A stretch of DNA of 64,000 nucleotides from Patiria pectinifera (taxonomy: Eukaryota; Echinodermata; Asteroidea; Valvatida; Asterinidae), in contig CM057130.1 of assembly GCA_029964075.1 (NCBI GenBank), forward strand, positions 5,766,001 through 5,830,000, read 5' to 3'. A model generated the notes under the pieces. The model was given only the letters and a program-made list of their open reading frames with translations. It was not told the origin of the DNA and searched no databases. This document shows, piece after piece, positions 1-11,948 of the stretch; the first letter of the stretch is position 1; every line of letters starts with the position of its first letter. The position numbers and the translations under genes were made by a program.

Positions 1-697
1 TGAGTCATTAAAAATTGCTCAATTTCCCGTCAGTACGCCGATAACTACGCCACCTTCAATGACTTCATAAGTTACGCAATAATTTGTTGCGAAATTCGTG
101 GACTTGTGTCATATCCCAAAGGTTTGCAATGTGAAATGTTGCGCAACTGCGTAATTAACGAATACTTTCATCAATTCTACTTGGTTCTGCAAGTGCAGGA
201 TGGGTTCGCAACGGTTCCCTAAGCGGAATGGAGCCCCATCTCAGGTAACATGGCAATTCCATTCAGAGACGAATAGCAAATACCTCTAGACCTCTGCATG
301 CTGCCACCGTTTCAGTCATGTTCCCTGTATCCAATAACAGTACTGAATGATGTATTTTGTGCAAAAAGGAACCAGACTGTTTAACTTCCAGCCTCGCTTT
401 GGTTACGTTGATTTGAATGGGGGAAAAATCAAAGTAGGCCGCAACATGATAATGGTCTATTACCTATACGTGATCTCTCAAGTTTGTTTATTGTGTGAAT
501 CGAGGATTTTCTAATGTTCCTCTTCCCTTTTCCTTTATTTATACTCTAACTTTTTTGCAACAGCTCTCATTGGTTTTGTAAACATTTTCTAATCGAGGTC
601 GTCCTCGATTTGGTTCCTGTCCTAAATTCACCGATGATGTTGCATGTGTGTGTCCTCGATTTACACCATAAACCAACGCACAATGCAATGTTCTTAC
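1..697. other. intron or flank of the first Ig gene, no supported exon
   Basis: This stretch lies downstream, in minus-strand direction, of the Ig exon that ends at 698. The gene must continue here or beyond the window edge, because that exon ends in phase 1 with a splice donor. A few short open stretches with weak acceptor-like sites exist (for example around 262-420 on the minus strand), but none is long or clean enough to support. Confidence 0.5.
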
Positions 698-1033
698 CTG
701 ATTGGTATTGTACAAACACTTCGGCACTATCGTTGAAGTGTTCTCCATCTTCTACCGCTTTACACCAGTAGACGCCCTTATCGCTCGCAGATGCTGGATC
801 TACCGTCAGACTGGCCGTCAGATCCCATTTGCACTCCGAGCCTCTCAGTAGACACCGTGGAGGAAAGGTTATTACCTGGGTGTGGTTGGTGTCGATTGGC
901 ATCGATCCCTTGTAGAACGACAGCCGTGTGTCGCTGTTGGATGCCGATTGCAGAGTACAGTACAAGACAATAGGGTGTCCAAGAGGTACACAAACGCCCT
1001 CTGGGATTAAGCTTATCTGCGTCGCAACTGTTC
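698..1033 (-). CDS. Ig-like domain exon of a split gene (exon 2)
   Basis: The exon runs from an acceptor (pyrimidine-rich, ending TATAG at 1034) to a donor CAG|GTAAGAA at 698/697. It is 336 nt with phase 1 at both ends, the standard symmetry of Ig-superfamily domain exons. It encodes about 112 residues with Ig hallmarks: an early cysteine in IVLYC, a hydrophobic C-strand region, and the F-strand signature DKGVYWC near the end. Two further cysteines lie between (PPRC and SEC). N-glycosylation sequons are visible (NHT and NDS). It joins in frame to the signal-peptide exon at 1590-1656, so the product enters the secretory pathway. V-set or I-set cannot be decided by eye. The rest of the gene lies left of the window. 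It is not a close copy of the Ig domains at 25-26 kb. Confidence 0.85.
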
Positions 1034-1321
1034 CTATAAAAACAGTAACAGAAGAGCAGGCACACCATAGATAAATTTTCGGCTGGATATCCGTAAATTG
1101 TATATTTTCCTTATTCCCAAATAATAAAATTTCAATCCAACACCCACAGACAAAGAAATAGGGACCCATGGACCTCGCCAGACCCAGTAGTTGTAACTAC
1201 GTCCGGGTGGCGAAATTATTTTTCCCCAAACAACATCGTATATAATTATGCTTGTTGAGCGCCCTCTACGATACTTTTATTATACGTACGCGGGTACAAG
1301 TATAATGCCATTAATTACGGC

Positions 1322-1400
1322 TTGCTGTCGAGCTCTTCGATAGTTCAGCTGAATAATGACATGGTTTTCAAATCGGAGGGTGTGGGTTCGCAACCACATT
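1322..1400 (+). repeat. possible tRNA-derived SINE head
   Basis: A TAGTTCAGC-type A-box-like string is followed about 40 bases later by GGGTTCGCAACC, which resembles a Pol III B box. The sequence does not fold as a convincing tRNA cloverleaf. It lies in the intron between the signal and Ig exons of the first gene. A SINE head is the likeliest explanation, but support is weak. Confidence 0.3.
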
Positions 1401-1589
1401 TCCCGATTTTTTTCTTTTCTAATATGCGGTTTTGGCGGATTCCCCCAACCCTTTATATATTATTTTCTCATGATATTAGGGAAGTAAACTCCAAAACCTC
1501 ATACTAGTGATAGCGTTCACCCCATTCGGTTATGTCGTTGGGGAAAAAAAAAATCGCGTCCGGGTATAAAAGAAGGATTTTCGTCTCAC

Positions 1590-1656
1590 CAATGACTGTC
1601 TTCTGGAGGAGGACGGCAAGCAGGAGGGCCATCAGTGGGAGTTTACAGCTGTCCAT
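1590..1656 (-). CDS. signal-peptide exon of the first Ig gene (exon 1)
   Basis: The start codon is at 1656. The exon encodes 22 residues (MDSCKLPLMALLLAVLLQKT then VI) and ends in phase 1 at the donor ATTG|GTGAGAC (1590/1589). This is a clear signal peptide: a short polar start with one lysine, then a leucine/alanine-rich core. The phase-1 end matches the phase-1 start of the Ig exon at 1033, giving VIGTVATQ across the junction. The start is chosen because it is the only ATG ahead of the hydrophobic core in this frame. No clear core promoter was identified upstream. Confidence 0.8.
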
Positions 1657-3769
1657 TGTCTTGCACCTTATCCGTGTCTATAAAAGAAAAAAATCGGAGA
1701 AAATAGAACTGTAAGTTGCAAACAAAGCAGGACCAGCTGTACAGACGGGTGTTTCACCCTTTGGTTTTCCGAGGGTCATGATGGGTAAATTTCCAAACAT
1801 GAGGGAAGGGGGGGGGAGGTGGTGGTCATGGAGATGTAGGACAAGGTCAACGACAAAGGAAACGACAAAGAGAAGGATTGGGCAGAAGGGTTGGAAAACA
1901 TAACGATTTAATACTCTCCTTTTACCTTGAACAGTAAATTGATGCAACAATAATGATTGAATGTTAAATTCAGCAACATCAAAATTAAACCATCAACAAT
2001 TAAGCCCAATATAGGCCTAGGCCTACATCCCTAGTCCGAGGAGCAGACGTTCAAATGATCAGAGCCACACGATGAACCTGTGATATATTATGTGATGCAA
2101 TCAAGCTACATGAGTCGTTTCTCGGGAATTTTTATGTGGAGATACAGGCCAAAATAGGGCCACTTCATCACATCACTTCATCACATCTCTTGGTGTTACG
2201 ACTTCCATATTTTTTTTTATCTAAAGATGGTGTCAGCATGCTGTATTCACAGCGGTAATGCTGAGATTGTGCTCTTTTCAAATCTGTAATAAAAAGTGTT
2301 TGACCAGGGTCGACAAACGATTCATGTAGCTTGATCGCATCACATATCATTGTATGCAAATAATTGTTGTATCCAACTTCACGCGCCAGCCAATCAGAGC
2401 CGCCTTTGAAGCTGTGACGTCATTTTGAACAGAAATTCGGCCAAAGCTGTAAATACTTGATAGGTCATCATGACAACATCGGGGCCCAATTTCTACTATA
2501 GCAGAACATTATGTGCTTACGGTAAGTGTATTTCACAAATTGGCGAGGAATTTTGGCTAATGGGCATGGATTCTATAAAGGATTCTGTGCTTACAGGGTT
2601 TGCACAGAATTTTTCTGCTAGCGCGGTAAGCACAAAATGGTGATCGTAATAAGTGTAGAATTCTCTGGTTAGCAGAGCCATGAAGTCGGGCCCAGGTTAA
2701 TGAAGACATGATAGAAGGCGCCCTCTCATGTGGTCAGAATCTGGAAGTCAAGACGCAGAGTTGTTTTGCATAATATGCATGCATTGCATAATAAATGCTA
2801 GTGTTAGTGTCTATTCCATAGACTAATACCCTAATCCCCTCTTGGAGACAGGAGGCGGTATATGATACCCTTAAATAGTTCGTGAGAACATATATACCAT
2901 ACTGCCCTTTAATATTGCGTGAGAACACATCATACTTAATATTGCATGAAAACACACCATGCATAATGTACGTGCTAAAAATGGTTATGGGCAGGACTAT
3001 AAAGAAGGAAACACGACCCGTCGATGGATACGGATGCCTACAGCTCCCGGATTTCAAACCCGCCAATGCTCCATGAACTAAATATTTATTGTTGCAATTT
3101 CCAAAAAGTGAAAGCCGATGCATCAGCATTTGGAAAAAGTGCTTTTAGAGGGAGTACATACAGTAACACTCTGTTGTTTTGTTTTTTGTAAATAACCGCC
3201 AAAAATAAAAGTGAGTCATTCAGATTATGAAATAAGTTGGTAATTTTCCCACACGATATGTTGCAATTTGGACAATGCAATGACCAAAAAACTACGCGCA
3301 CCTGAGAGACAATATTGATGACTAATTCCTTTTTGATGTGTTTGCTTCTTGATAAAATTCTAAAATACCCGACTAGATATATTTGACTGAAAAAAAAAAC
3401 ACCCCAAAACATTACGAAACTGCATGGAGTTACTAACCAGCATTACTCTTTGCACTGTGGACCCTACACAAACACATCGGTTAATAGAGCGAGGACCCTA
3501 GGTCTCTATGCATGGTTAACGAGGCTCAATTCTTCCCAAATTGTATGTGCACAATGCTCATTTTGCGATGTGTTGACTACGCGTCTACCGCGACCATAAA
3601 TATAATGAGATATTGGTCCCTATCACACCATAATTTCATGCATCAATAGTTATGATGTGCCTACCGTAAGAGAAGGATGCTCAGTATTCACTCACGGAAG
3701 TATTCACGGTTTGTGGTGCGATCTCTCTCGCTCTCTCAGGTTATAATGCACCTCTGACTGCGCGCTAGT
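1657..3769. other. intergenic, no gene seen
   Basis: AT-rich sequence with G-tracts near 1809 and short fortuitous reading frames. No Ig motif, no convincing exon and no RNA gene was found on either strand. Confidence 0.5.
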
Positions 3770-3917
3770 CATTTTATAAGATGTGGGGGGGGGGGGGTGT
3801 TTACGAAATACGGGGAATACCCGTCTGAACCCCAAGCCCAAGAAATTTCAAGTCCGAGTGTGGCGTCTCATCGTACGCTACAGACATTCTGTCTGGCCGG
3901 TGTGAGATGTACGCCGG
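3770..3917 (+). repeat. direct repeat, copy 1 (flanks a TTAA MITE)
   Basis: A poly-G run, then GGTGTTTACGAAATACGGGG, then a segment ending CTGTCTGGCCGGTGT. The same string order recurs at 4478-4613, so two diverged direct copies bracket the 511-bp MITE at 3962-4472. Confidence 0.7.
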
Positions 3918-3961
3918 CAGGATCAGCTGTAGGCCTCTATACTACGTGTTGGTCATTTTAA

Positions 3962-4472
3962 AGGGAATATACAACATTTGCAAACATCGAAAAATAAAAC
4001 TACCAAGTTTTTATGAAATATCTTAATAGGATGTTGGTAAATAACAGTCTAAAGCATCCTGTAAACTAATGGCACCTGGTGTGAAGTCATTTTCAAGAAA
4101 ATGGTATTTCCAGCGGTGGTCGGCCGACCACCGTTGGAAAAACCTAACTATTTTTCAACTACTGCTCCAAATTCACCATTAATTCAGTCCAAATTGTGTT
4201 CGCTATTGGTTACATGTTCATGAACGGGTGCAGGCCAGCTAGACTGGTACCCTTACCTTACAATTTTCCGGCATCTGTAAATTGATCCATTTTATATTAA
4301 GTGGAGTCAGGGAACCAGACTACTTGAACAGTTTTGTTTTTCTTGGTTTTTCCAGCATTTTCGAACACAAAACTTCAAACATGTCAGTGTAACAATATTT
4401 GATCTATTATACTAACCCCTTAAATAGTTCATTTCTGAAAATTACAGCAAAAGCCAATGATGTACATTCCCT
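3962..4472. mobile_element. TTAA-flanked MITE, about 511 bp, with central palindrome
   Basis: The element begins AGGGAATATACAAC and ends GTACATTCCCT, so the ends are inverted repeats, and TTAA sits immediately on both sides (3958-3961 and 4473-4476). Inside is the perfect palindrome GGTCGGCCGACC near 4120. No reading frame is present, so the element is non-autonomous. A TTAA target is typical of the piggyBac and Kolobok superfamilies; which one is not decided. A second copy of nearly the same length lies at 59409-59921. Confidence 0.85.
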
Positions 4473-4477
4473 TTAAA

Positions 4478-4613
4478 GATGATAAGAGATGCGGGGGGGG
4501 GGGGTGTTTTTTACGAAATACGGGGAATACCCGTTTGAAACCAAAAGTGTGAGACGGTTCAGGCGCGAGTGCGGCGTCTCATCTGTACAGACATGCTGTC
4601 TGGCCGGTGTAAG
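4478..4613 (+). repeat. direct repeat, copy 2
   Basis: Poly-G followed by TTTACGAAATACGGGGAATA and, further on, CTGTCTGGCCGGTGT, matching 3770-3917 in the same orientation with indels. Confidence 0.7.
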
Positions 4614-5165
4614 TTTGTGAATTACTAATTGCGTTTGTCATTCCGCTGGATAGGCGGTACGTAATGGGGAATCCCAGAAAAATAATGCAAACAATGTAAG
4701 GATGAAGCAAAGGTGTTATTTATTGATAGAAGTGAGAAATGGTACTGCGAAGCACAGCGATTTAACGATTTTTCCCCGGCTTCTGTGTGGGCCAGAGGAT
4801 GGAAGTAACTGTGGGTAAATTTAATGTTGCATCTGGGACGAAGACGATGCAGCTTTTACAAAAATCAGAAGTGGCCTTTAGCAGAACTTAATGTACTGAC
4901 CAATCCGGGCCCGCTGTCAATAATTCCATTACGAAGACCCCTTTCAATGTCGGAAACACCGTGCTAGCTACTCTGACAATTAATGACAGTAGCTTTGCAC
5001 AGTAGCTTGCGCAATGGTTTCTCCATTGAAGGGGGCCTCGTGTGTGCAGTAATCACGTGACCTAATTCGTCTATTTTCTATAGGTTTGTGAGTTTGACTG
5101 GAAGACTACCCCTATCGGCCGCAAAGTGTTGGCCGTGACTTACGCATTTTGTACCTGGTTGTAGA
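4614..5165. other. intergenic, nothing recognised
   Basis: No gene, RNA gene or clear repeat was seen here. Confidence 0.4.
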
Positions 5166-5169
5166 CCTG

Positions 5170-5655
5170 CACAGCACCCTCAAAAATCAATGTTCGCCAT
5201 TAGCCGTTTCACAGATGCCGCCATCTTTGTGATCACGTGGTAATCTGGGGGGGGGGCATTTATTAGTAGTACAGTACATTTATGCTGTCCTTGGAAATAG
5301 TATAGTGTTTACAATAAGTTGAAATACAATATTACAGTTTAAGTTAATATCAAATTATTACACAAAGGACAACATTTAGGTTTGGGTGAAGCAAAAATGC
5401 TTTTGTACCCGAACCAAGGGACAGACAACAGGGCAGACAGGACAAAAGACAGCAACACTGAGCATATCGAGTGTGCGTGCAGGTACAGCATCAATACAAA
5501 TACGTCCCACTTTGCATGCTCATGATACAACGGCATGGTGGTACGTATTTCTATTGAAAATACCCTTAAATTACCACGTGATCACAAAGACGGCGGGATC
5601 AGTGAAACGGCTTATTGTGGGATATTGTGCAGGGTTCTCAGTGTGTACAGCCTTT
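5170..5655. repeat. inverted-repeat segment, possible MITE
   Basis: The left arm, about 5170-5245, contains GCCGTTTCACAGATGCCGCC followed by TTTGTGATCACGTGGTAAT. The reverse complement of 5563-5655 reads nearly the same, with GCCGTTTCACTGATCCCGCC and TTTGTGATCACGTGGTAAT. The spacer includes a 140-codon reading frame on the plus strand (5386-5808) with no recognisable domain. It is most simply an inverted-repeat element; boundaries and target duplication were not resolved. Confidence 0.6.
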
Positions 5656-5659
5656 CGAG

Positions 5660-6295
5660 GAATAGTTTTGGAAAAGAGTTGTTTACACAGAAACATTTGG
5701 GAAACATGTTTATGCTGCATCATCGAAAGTGAAACGAGACTTCAACATGCCCTCCCCGTCATCATAAAACGATTCAACAACATTTCCGCAATGAAAAGAA
5801 TTCACTGATATTTCCCCGTTTACAATTTGCTCCCGAGGCATTGTGATGAAATTGAGAAGTCTGGAAATACAAAAAGCGTCGGGAACTAAGTAAAACACTT
5901 TCACTTCAATTGTTTCTGGTGTATATCAGGAAATAAATCGAGGAAAATAGCTGGGTTTTTTTCCACCTCAGGACCAAAAGAAGGAGGAAACTGTTCTTGA
6001 AAACGTTTATCACTGAACACAGGGAGACATTAATGTGTTATTAGAATTTAAGACGATGAGTCAATATGGTGCGGGGATGGGTGGAGAAATAGCCATCCAG
6101 GGAAGGCAAACGCTTTTTAAACGGGGGGGGGGGGGCAACACCAACAAGGGGCACTTGCTTAGAAAAGGGGTACCTTCCGTCGGTGTGAAAGTGGCAAAGG
6201 ACATGGTCCCGTTCATTTCGCTATCAACCTATATGACGAGGAACAAATTATGAATACGTTGTCCATCTTGCTCTTTGTGTTTCTTTTACCTAGTT
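5660..6295. other. intergenic, nothing recognised
   Basis: Only a poly-G run near 6123 and short chance reading frames were seen. Confidence 0.4.
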
Positions 6296-6299
6296 AAAG

Positions 6300-6670
6300 A
6301 GAGACCTTTTTATCGCGAGAGGGGCACTGTTACTTTTGATGGCCAGTTCAGGGACCATTTTATTCGCGTGAAGAGCACTTTTATTGTTTAGGGGAAGAGG
6401 TGCTACAGTTTTAATGTTGCAAGCGGGGCACTAATTGTGCTTTCGAGGGACAGTTTTCCATCTCAAGAAGTTATTGCAAGAGGAGCAACATTATGTTTGT
6501 TCGCCAATTTTCCATCTCAAAAGGGGAACAATTTTATTATTGCGAAAGGGGTATTTGTGCTTCGAGGGGTAGTTTTCCATCTCGAGAAGTGCACAATCTT
6601 GTTAACACGAGAGGGGTATTTTTTTGAAGGGCAGTTATGCATTACAAGAGAGGAGACAATTTTATTTGTA
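6300..6670 (+). repeat. degenerate tandem repeat
   Basis: Imperfect units recur with phrases such as GAGAGGGG, CAGTTTTCCATCTC, TTATTGC and AGGGGTA. Roughly half a dozen diverged units of variable spacing are visible. The open frame across part of it (6437-6757) has no domain and is attributed to the repeat. Confidence 0.5.
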
Positions 6671-6679
6671 GCGCGATCA

Positions 6680-9600
6680 TATGCTTGCATACGTGTGCTT
6701 CATACTACCTGCTCTCTCACCCTGGTATTGGATCATTTGCATGTGCAAAATTTTTGAACAAATGCAAATGAGGAATAGTCTTGTGCCTGCATGTGCGTTA
6801 CATTGGAGTTTGTTTTTTGTATGCGGTGTCTGGGTGTAAAAACAACATCGATTCGTCGCGCCGTGAGTTACCAAAACACGATTGTTTTCGAAGTTAAGAT
6901 ATTATAACCTTATCCCGCCAATATGCAGTATCACATTTCATATCAATAGTGCAAATTTGAAAGGAAAGGAGTAATTTTGAGAAGGAGTGGACGTTATAAT
7001 TACAATGATCGTGAAACACCCAATGCACACTGATGACATTGGAAATAACATTACCGAGTAGGCATACACGATATAAATCCATTTCTGGCCAATTGCGGTA
7101 TCGAATCGGGATACACAGGAAGAAAGTTTCCTATCCAGAGCTTACTATTGGAAACGAGGTTGGAAATAAAGTAAGCACTGTGGACGAGGTTGGGGTGGGG
7201 CTTCGGCTTATTGGCGTGAAAGCTGACCTCTGATGACCCTGCAAGGATGTAGAACTGGGTTCCGCTGACGCGACTGTTGCCGTGTATACAATTTGGGCTG
7301 AGCCTGATGATCGTTTAATAAGATGTTTGAGGACTTTCGATTGGAGTTATAGCCGGAAGTCTTTCAAAGATGACGATATGGGTTCATTAAAATAAAAATT
7401 TGGTGTTTGTATGAGCACTGTTACATATCATAATATTTTACATTTAAAAAAGACTTAGTCAAAAACACACACAAACAGAGACCCACCAGAGATTCGTGTT
7501 TGTTGATTTAGAAACGCTAGGCGATCGGGCCGAAAAGTATTTCATAGGACTTTGCTTGTTTGTACACTGTATGTCAGAACAGAAGAATTGCTTCATTATT
7601 AACACCCACTGAACAAGGAAATAGATATTATACATGTACAACAATATAACAACAGCTTTCAACAAAAAGGAAAGGCAAGGAAGTGACATCCGTTTTACCT
7701 AATCTATATCTGAGCAGAACTAAAATGAACCTGTTTTTATTTGTAACAGAAGAAGTCCAATGTTTTCATAGCACTTGGACTTGTTTCAATTTGGCACGAT
7801 AAAGCTTGTTAGTTCCCGGACAGTAAGAATTGTGCGAACCAGTGGTGATTCATCAAGGGACCAGAACAAAAGTCATGGAAATTTTTGGAGCGATGACACC
7901 TTGGGGAATTTCCATTGATGGCTATTTTTTTTATTGAGCCAACAACTGCACTGACTAGTGTACTCGAACAATCCGAGGTATTTTATCGATTTAACATCGA
8001 ACCTGTGGTTTGCGTAAACAAATTATTATTTGATGTTTGTAGAGTCGTTTTTGTTTAATGACGACTTCATATAATAATTGTGAGTGACTCAATTGTATTT
8101 ACTTTATGCACTGATGGATGATCTGATGAAAATTCGCAATTAATTCAGACCGTTTCCAAGACTGTTCTTATACGTTGAACCAGAAATGATACAAATACCC
8201 AATGTGAAGATTCGGAATGATTCATTAACAATAATTGTTTTAAACTACTTATGTATCCAATCTAATTTATGGGATGCACAGGCGATATTGTGAGCTTTCC
8301 CATGTCAGATCACGCACTATAAATCATTGCAAGCGAATTAATCTGCATGCAGACCGCAATGGAAAATTCTATGGACCTGTGACCAAAAATTCTATGCATA
8401 TACTGCATGCAGCATTGTGAATATGCAGGGGAGTTGAAGTAATGGGTCTCCATGGGCCAACTGTTTAATTCGACTATATCGGTACATGTACTTTGATCGG
8501 ACGATTGGCAGAATTCGATGTTGGGATTTCCCAAATATAGGGATTGACGTCATTGCACAAACAAAGAAAAAATCCCACTTTCATCAAGGTTGCCACGGTA
8601 ATATCTTTGGGTTTTAATTTGAAGATGATTCTTCAGTTTTGAAAATACCATTAATAGTCTCTAAATTGATTTTATATGATACTTCCAATACTTTGTAAAC
8701 TGTCTGTGATCATTTAAACACTTCAAATGGTCTGACGAATATTTTAAGGAGTTTTATAAAAGAAATTGTTTTCACTTGGTGTCACCGCAAACTCAGTTTC
8801 CGCATGAAACAATTTGAGAAACGAAAATGGTGCCAACTAACCTATTAGGCTACTATCAATACAGGGCGATCAAAAAAAGGAAACCCAAATGGCAGGATCA
8901 ATATTTCAATGACGTTCTGCATGTAGCACTTTCAAAATCTAGGATATGAAAGCCCAATAAATAAGCTTTTTGGGTACAATGATCATTCAAATCACGCATG
9001 TACTTTTCATGATACATATTTTTAAACACAACCACTGCGTTTTAAAGTTCAGTCGAAATTTGGGGTGGGTGGGTGGGTCAAAACAATTTCGATAAAAGAA
9101 CGAAATGTTTGGACATAGACTATTCTGAATGGCCCCTTATGGGAAAACCGAAACCGGAGGGAGAATATCATGGCCCAAAGAAAAGACACGTCAAGATCAT
9201 TCCTTTGAGAACGTTCGCACACAAAATATTTAACGATAAGCCGCTTATACTGGTAAAATTCCGGACTTTTGAGCTTAAAAAAATGCACAGTTCTTTCTTT
9301 GTCATCCTTTTCAATTCATAGCCTATGCATTCAATCAATCGCACAACCTGTTTCAGTAAATATGCTCAGGGTTTAAAGGGGGGAGGGGGGCCAAACGTTA
9401 ATATATCACATTTGTGGTAGGCCTACTAGTCTGGCTGTTCGAAATTAATAAGATAAAACAGATATGTTTTGTTGTGTTAAATTCTCTCAAGGAAAAACAA
9501 ACAGAAAATAACTGGTTTTAAAACACCATAAAAAAAGTTAAAACCATGTGAACTGTTAAAGTTAAATGCCAAATGGCTACCTTTGAACAGGCCTATTTGC

Positions 9601-11570
9601 CTACGTACAAAGAATACTAAATATGCCTAGATACATGTACAATGTAATATAATCTGGAAGCCATTTCATCAGTGTATTGTGTACATTGTGACGGTAAACA
9701 CGGTACATAGTCTAACGCGTACAAACTTGATATTGTCTTCAAAAGACCGAACTGTTGAAAAAGGGACAGCATCATATCCAGCATTGAAATAAACTAGAAA
9801 AACTCCCCATAGGCCCCAGCAATCAAGGATATTAAACTTCACTTTCTGTAGTAGGCCACGATCATCTCAGTTTTACGCAGAATCATACACAAAACCATGT
9901 ACACGAGCCTAGCGTATTTCTCAAACAATATGGGTACAGTACAGTAACCCTCCCGTGCACATACCTGTTGCATGGCAGTAAGACTACTTCTGTTTTTTCC
10001 GAGGGATGTCTTCTCTCTAGCTAGTCTCCTCGACCTCTTTAGTAAGTTAGAGCTGAACAGTGGTGAATGTCGGAGAGCACCGTAAGCGTCCACACCTACA
10101 ATGAGTTGTTCAATATCGCAGAAGTTTGCACTAGTTTTGGAAAGAAGGAACGATACTATACTATACGATGGTTGTGTTCACCAGAGCTTCGTACGCTCTT
10201 TGTGTTGTTATGTGTGTGTTTATATACGTATAGGCCTACAAGCGCTTTGTTGTGAATCACGTGTTTGGGAATCCCAATGACATCATTTCTTTTAAAAATA
10301 GAGGTCTACAGTTCAAGTTCAACCAATAGGTTTTTTTTTATTTCGTAATCGATGGATGGGATTTTTTCAGATCTATTTATGTACAAGCTGATGTACCCGA
10401 TCATAGATCGGGTAGGGCGTAGTGTTGTGGATGAAAATGTGGAGAGTTAAATGTAAATGGGGGATATAATTGGGGAGACATGCAGTTATAAAAAAGCAAT
10501 TTCTGTGATGTGATCTGAGGCAATTTCTGACCACTAAAACCAATTTGAGCAAAAGGTCATCTTTTAAAGTTTTGAGTTTTGAGTAATTGAATCAGCCACA
10601 TGCATTCTGAGCAATATAATCATTATTGTAGGCTACGATTTTTTTTCGGGGAAGAAAAAGTGGGGGTGGGGTGGGGCGGGGGACCAGACAATGTCCCCCG
10701 CTTTAGAATGGGGGGGGGGGATGCATGGGTTCCCCCTATCCCCCGTCGATTTACACACATGATAATTATGTACCATGGCAACTGTCTGTAAATGTTCCCG
10801 TTGGTCTGTTAAATTGGCATTTTGTGAGGCAGTCGCATTTGGAAAACGTAGTGAAAAGGTTACTGTAGTACACAGGCGAAGGCTGATTGTATGTACAATT
10901 TTGACAATAAATCATAATGCAATAAAACGTGAAGGTGTCATTTGAAATGAAAATGTTGAGTGTTACCATAAAATTCGGTCTGAATCATGGAGGAAGGTCG
11001 ATCACAATTAAGTTTCAGTATTGGACTCTTCAACAAACGTAAACTTGACTTCTTACAATTTGCGACACCGTCTGCGAGGAAGAAGTCGAGTCAACTTTAT
11101 CGCGATATTTGAAGCAATGCATCGAACCTTCGTTGACCCCAAACAGGCCTCCGAAATTATAACGCGACACTGAATTGCGGGCAGCGAACTCAAAACGCTC
11201 AGCCTTGGTGGTGGTGGAAGCATGGAGCTGTAAACACATTATGGAAGCAACAGCACTCTATCACGCGACGTCACATGCTTGCGCTTCAAATAGCGAGCAC
11301 CGTAGACTCAACCTCGTTTCCAGGGTGTGGAGCAGGCTGCAGTACGCGTTGCCAGTGACGGTTTTACGCATAGCCGGGAAGTGCCACGCAGTGTAGACTT
11401 TCGATTGGTCAGACCGCGCTAGGCATAATAATGTGTAGTCCTTCTGAGTATTCGTTGCACTCGGCGCAGGGGCGGCAAGCGAAGCATATGAAAGAATAGG
11501 GCCACTTGATGGCCACGCACCATGGACAAAAAATATTTTACCAAGGTCACCCCATACTAACGTTTGGTGA
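6680..11570. other. gene-poor stretch, no supported gene
   Basis: About 4.9 kb of AT-rich sequence with homopolymer runs, including poly-G near 10710. Reading frames of 60-85 codons occur on both strands but lack domains, splice context or repeat support. No tRNA or recognisable transposase was seen. Confidence 0.45.
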
Positions 11571-11576
11571 ACGCTT

Positions 11577-11948
11577 TTGCCGAACGGCCGAGTAGAACAC
11601 GTAAACGAAACCCCTACGTTGGCCTCGCTGACCTCGCACAGTCTAGACACGCAGAAGAGCCAGCACGGGGGGCGGCCAGGCAGTCAACGTGAAAGCGCAC
11701 ACGACGGCAAATTCCTGTGCAAAATGCAGTCACGAAAAATCGACGAAACGGATCGCCGGTCCGTACGGGAAAATAAGGACGACCCGAAGCGTCCGACCCG
11801 GCGGAAGACACCCTCCGCATTTTTCCACGGACGTGGAGCGATTTTGGCGCCGCGTGAGCCCGCGGTCTCGGATCCTTTCATGAGCAAACATCGTCTCGCA
11901 GGCCGAGTAAACTTCTCTCTTATATGTATAGATATCAACCCTAAATGA
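11577..11948 (+). other. GC-rich block with uncharacterised open frames
   Basis: This block is clearly richer in GC and in CpG than its surroundings. A 123-codon frame is open on the plus strand, and overlapping frames are open on the minus strand (11684-11938 and 11614-11820), as expected by chance in GC-rich DNA. The plus-strand product would be basic and low-complexity, with no recognised domain. It could be a CpG island or a 5' exon of an unrecognised gene. No function is proposed. Confidence 0.25.

Noticed and set aside
5386-5808. 140-codon plus-strand frame
   Set aside because: No domain, and it overlaps an inverted-repeat segment that explains the sequence better.
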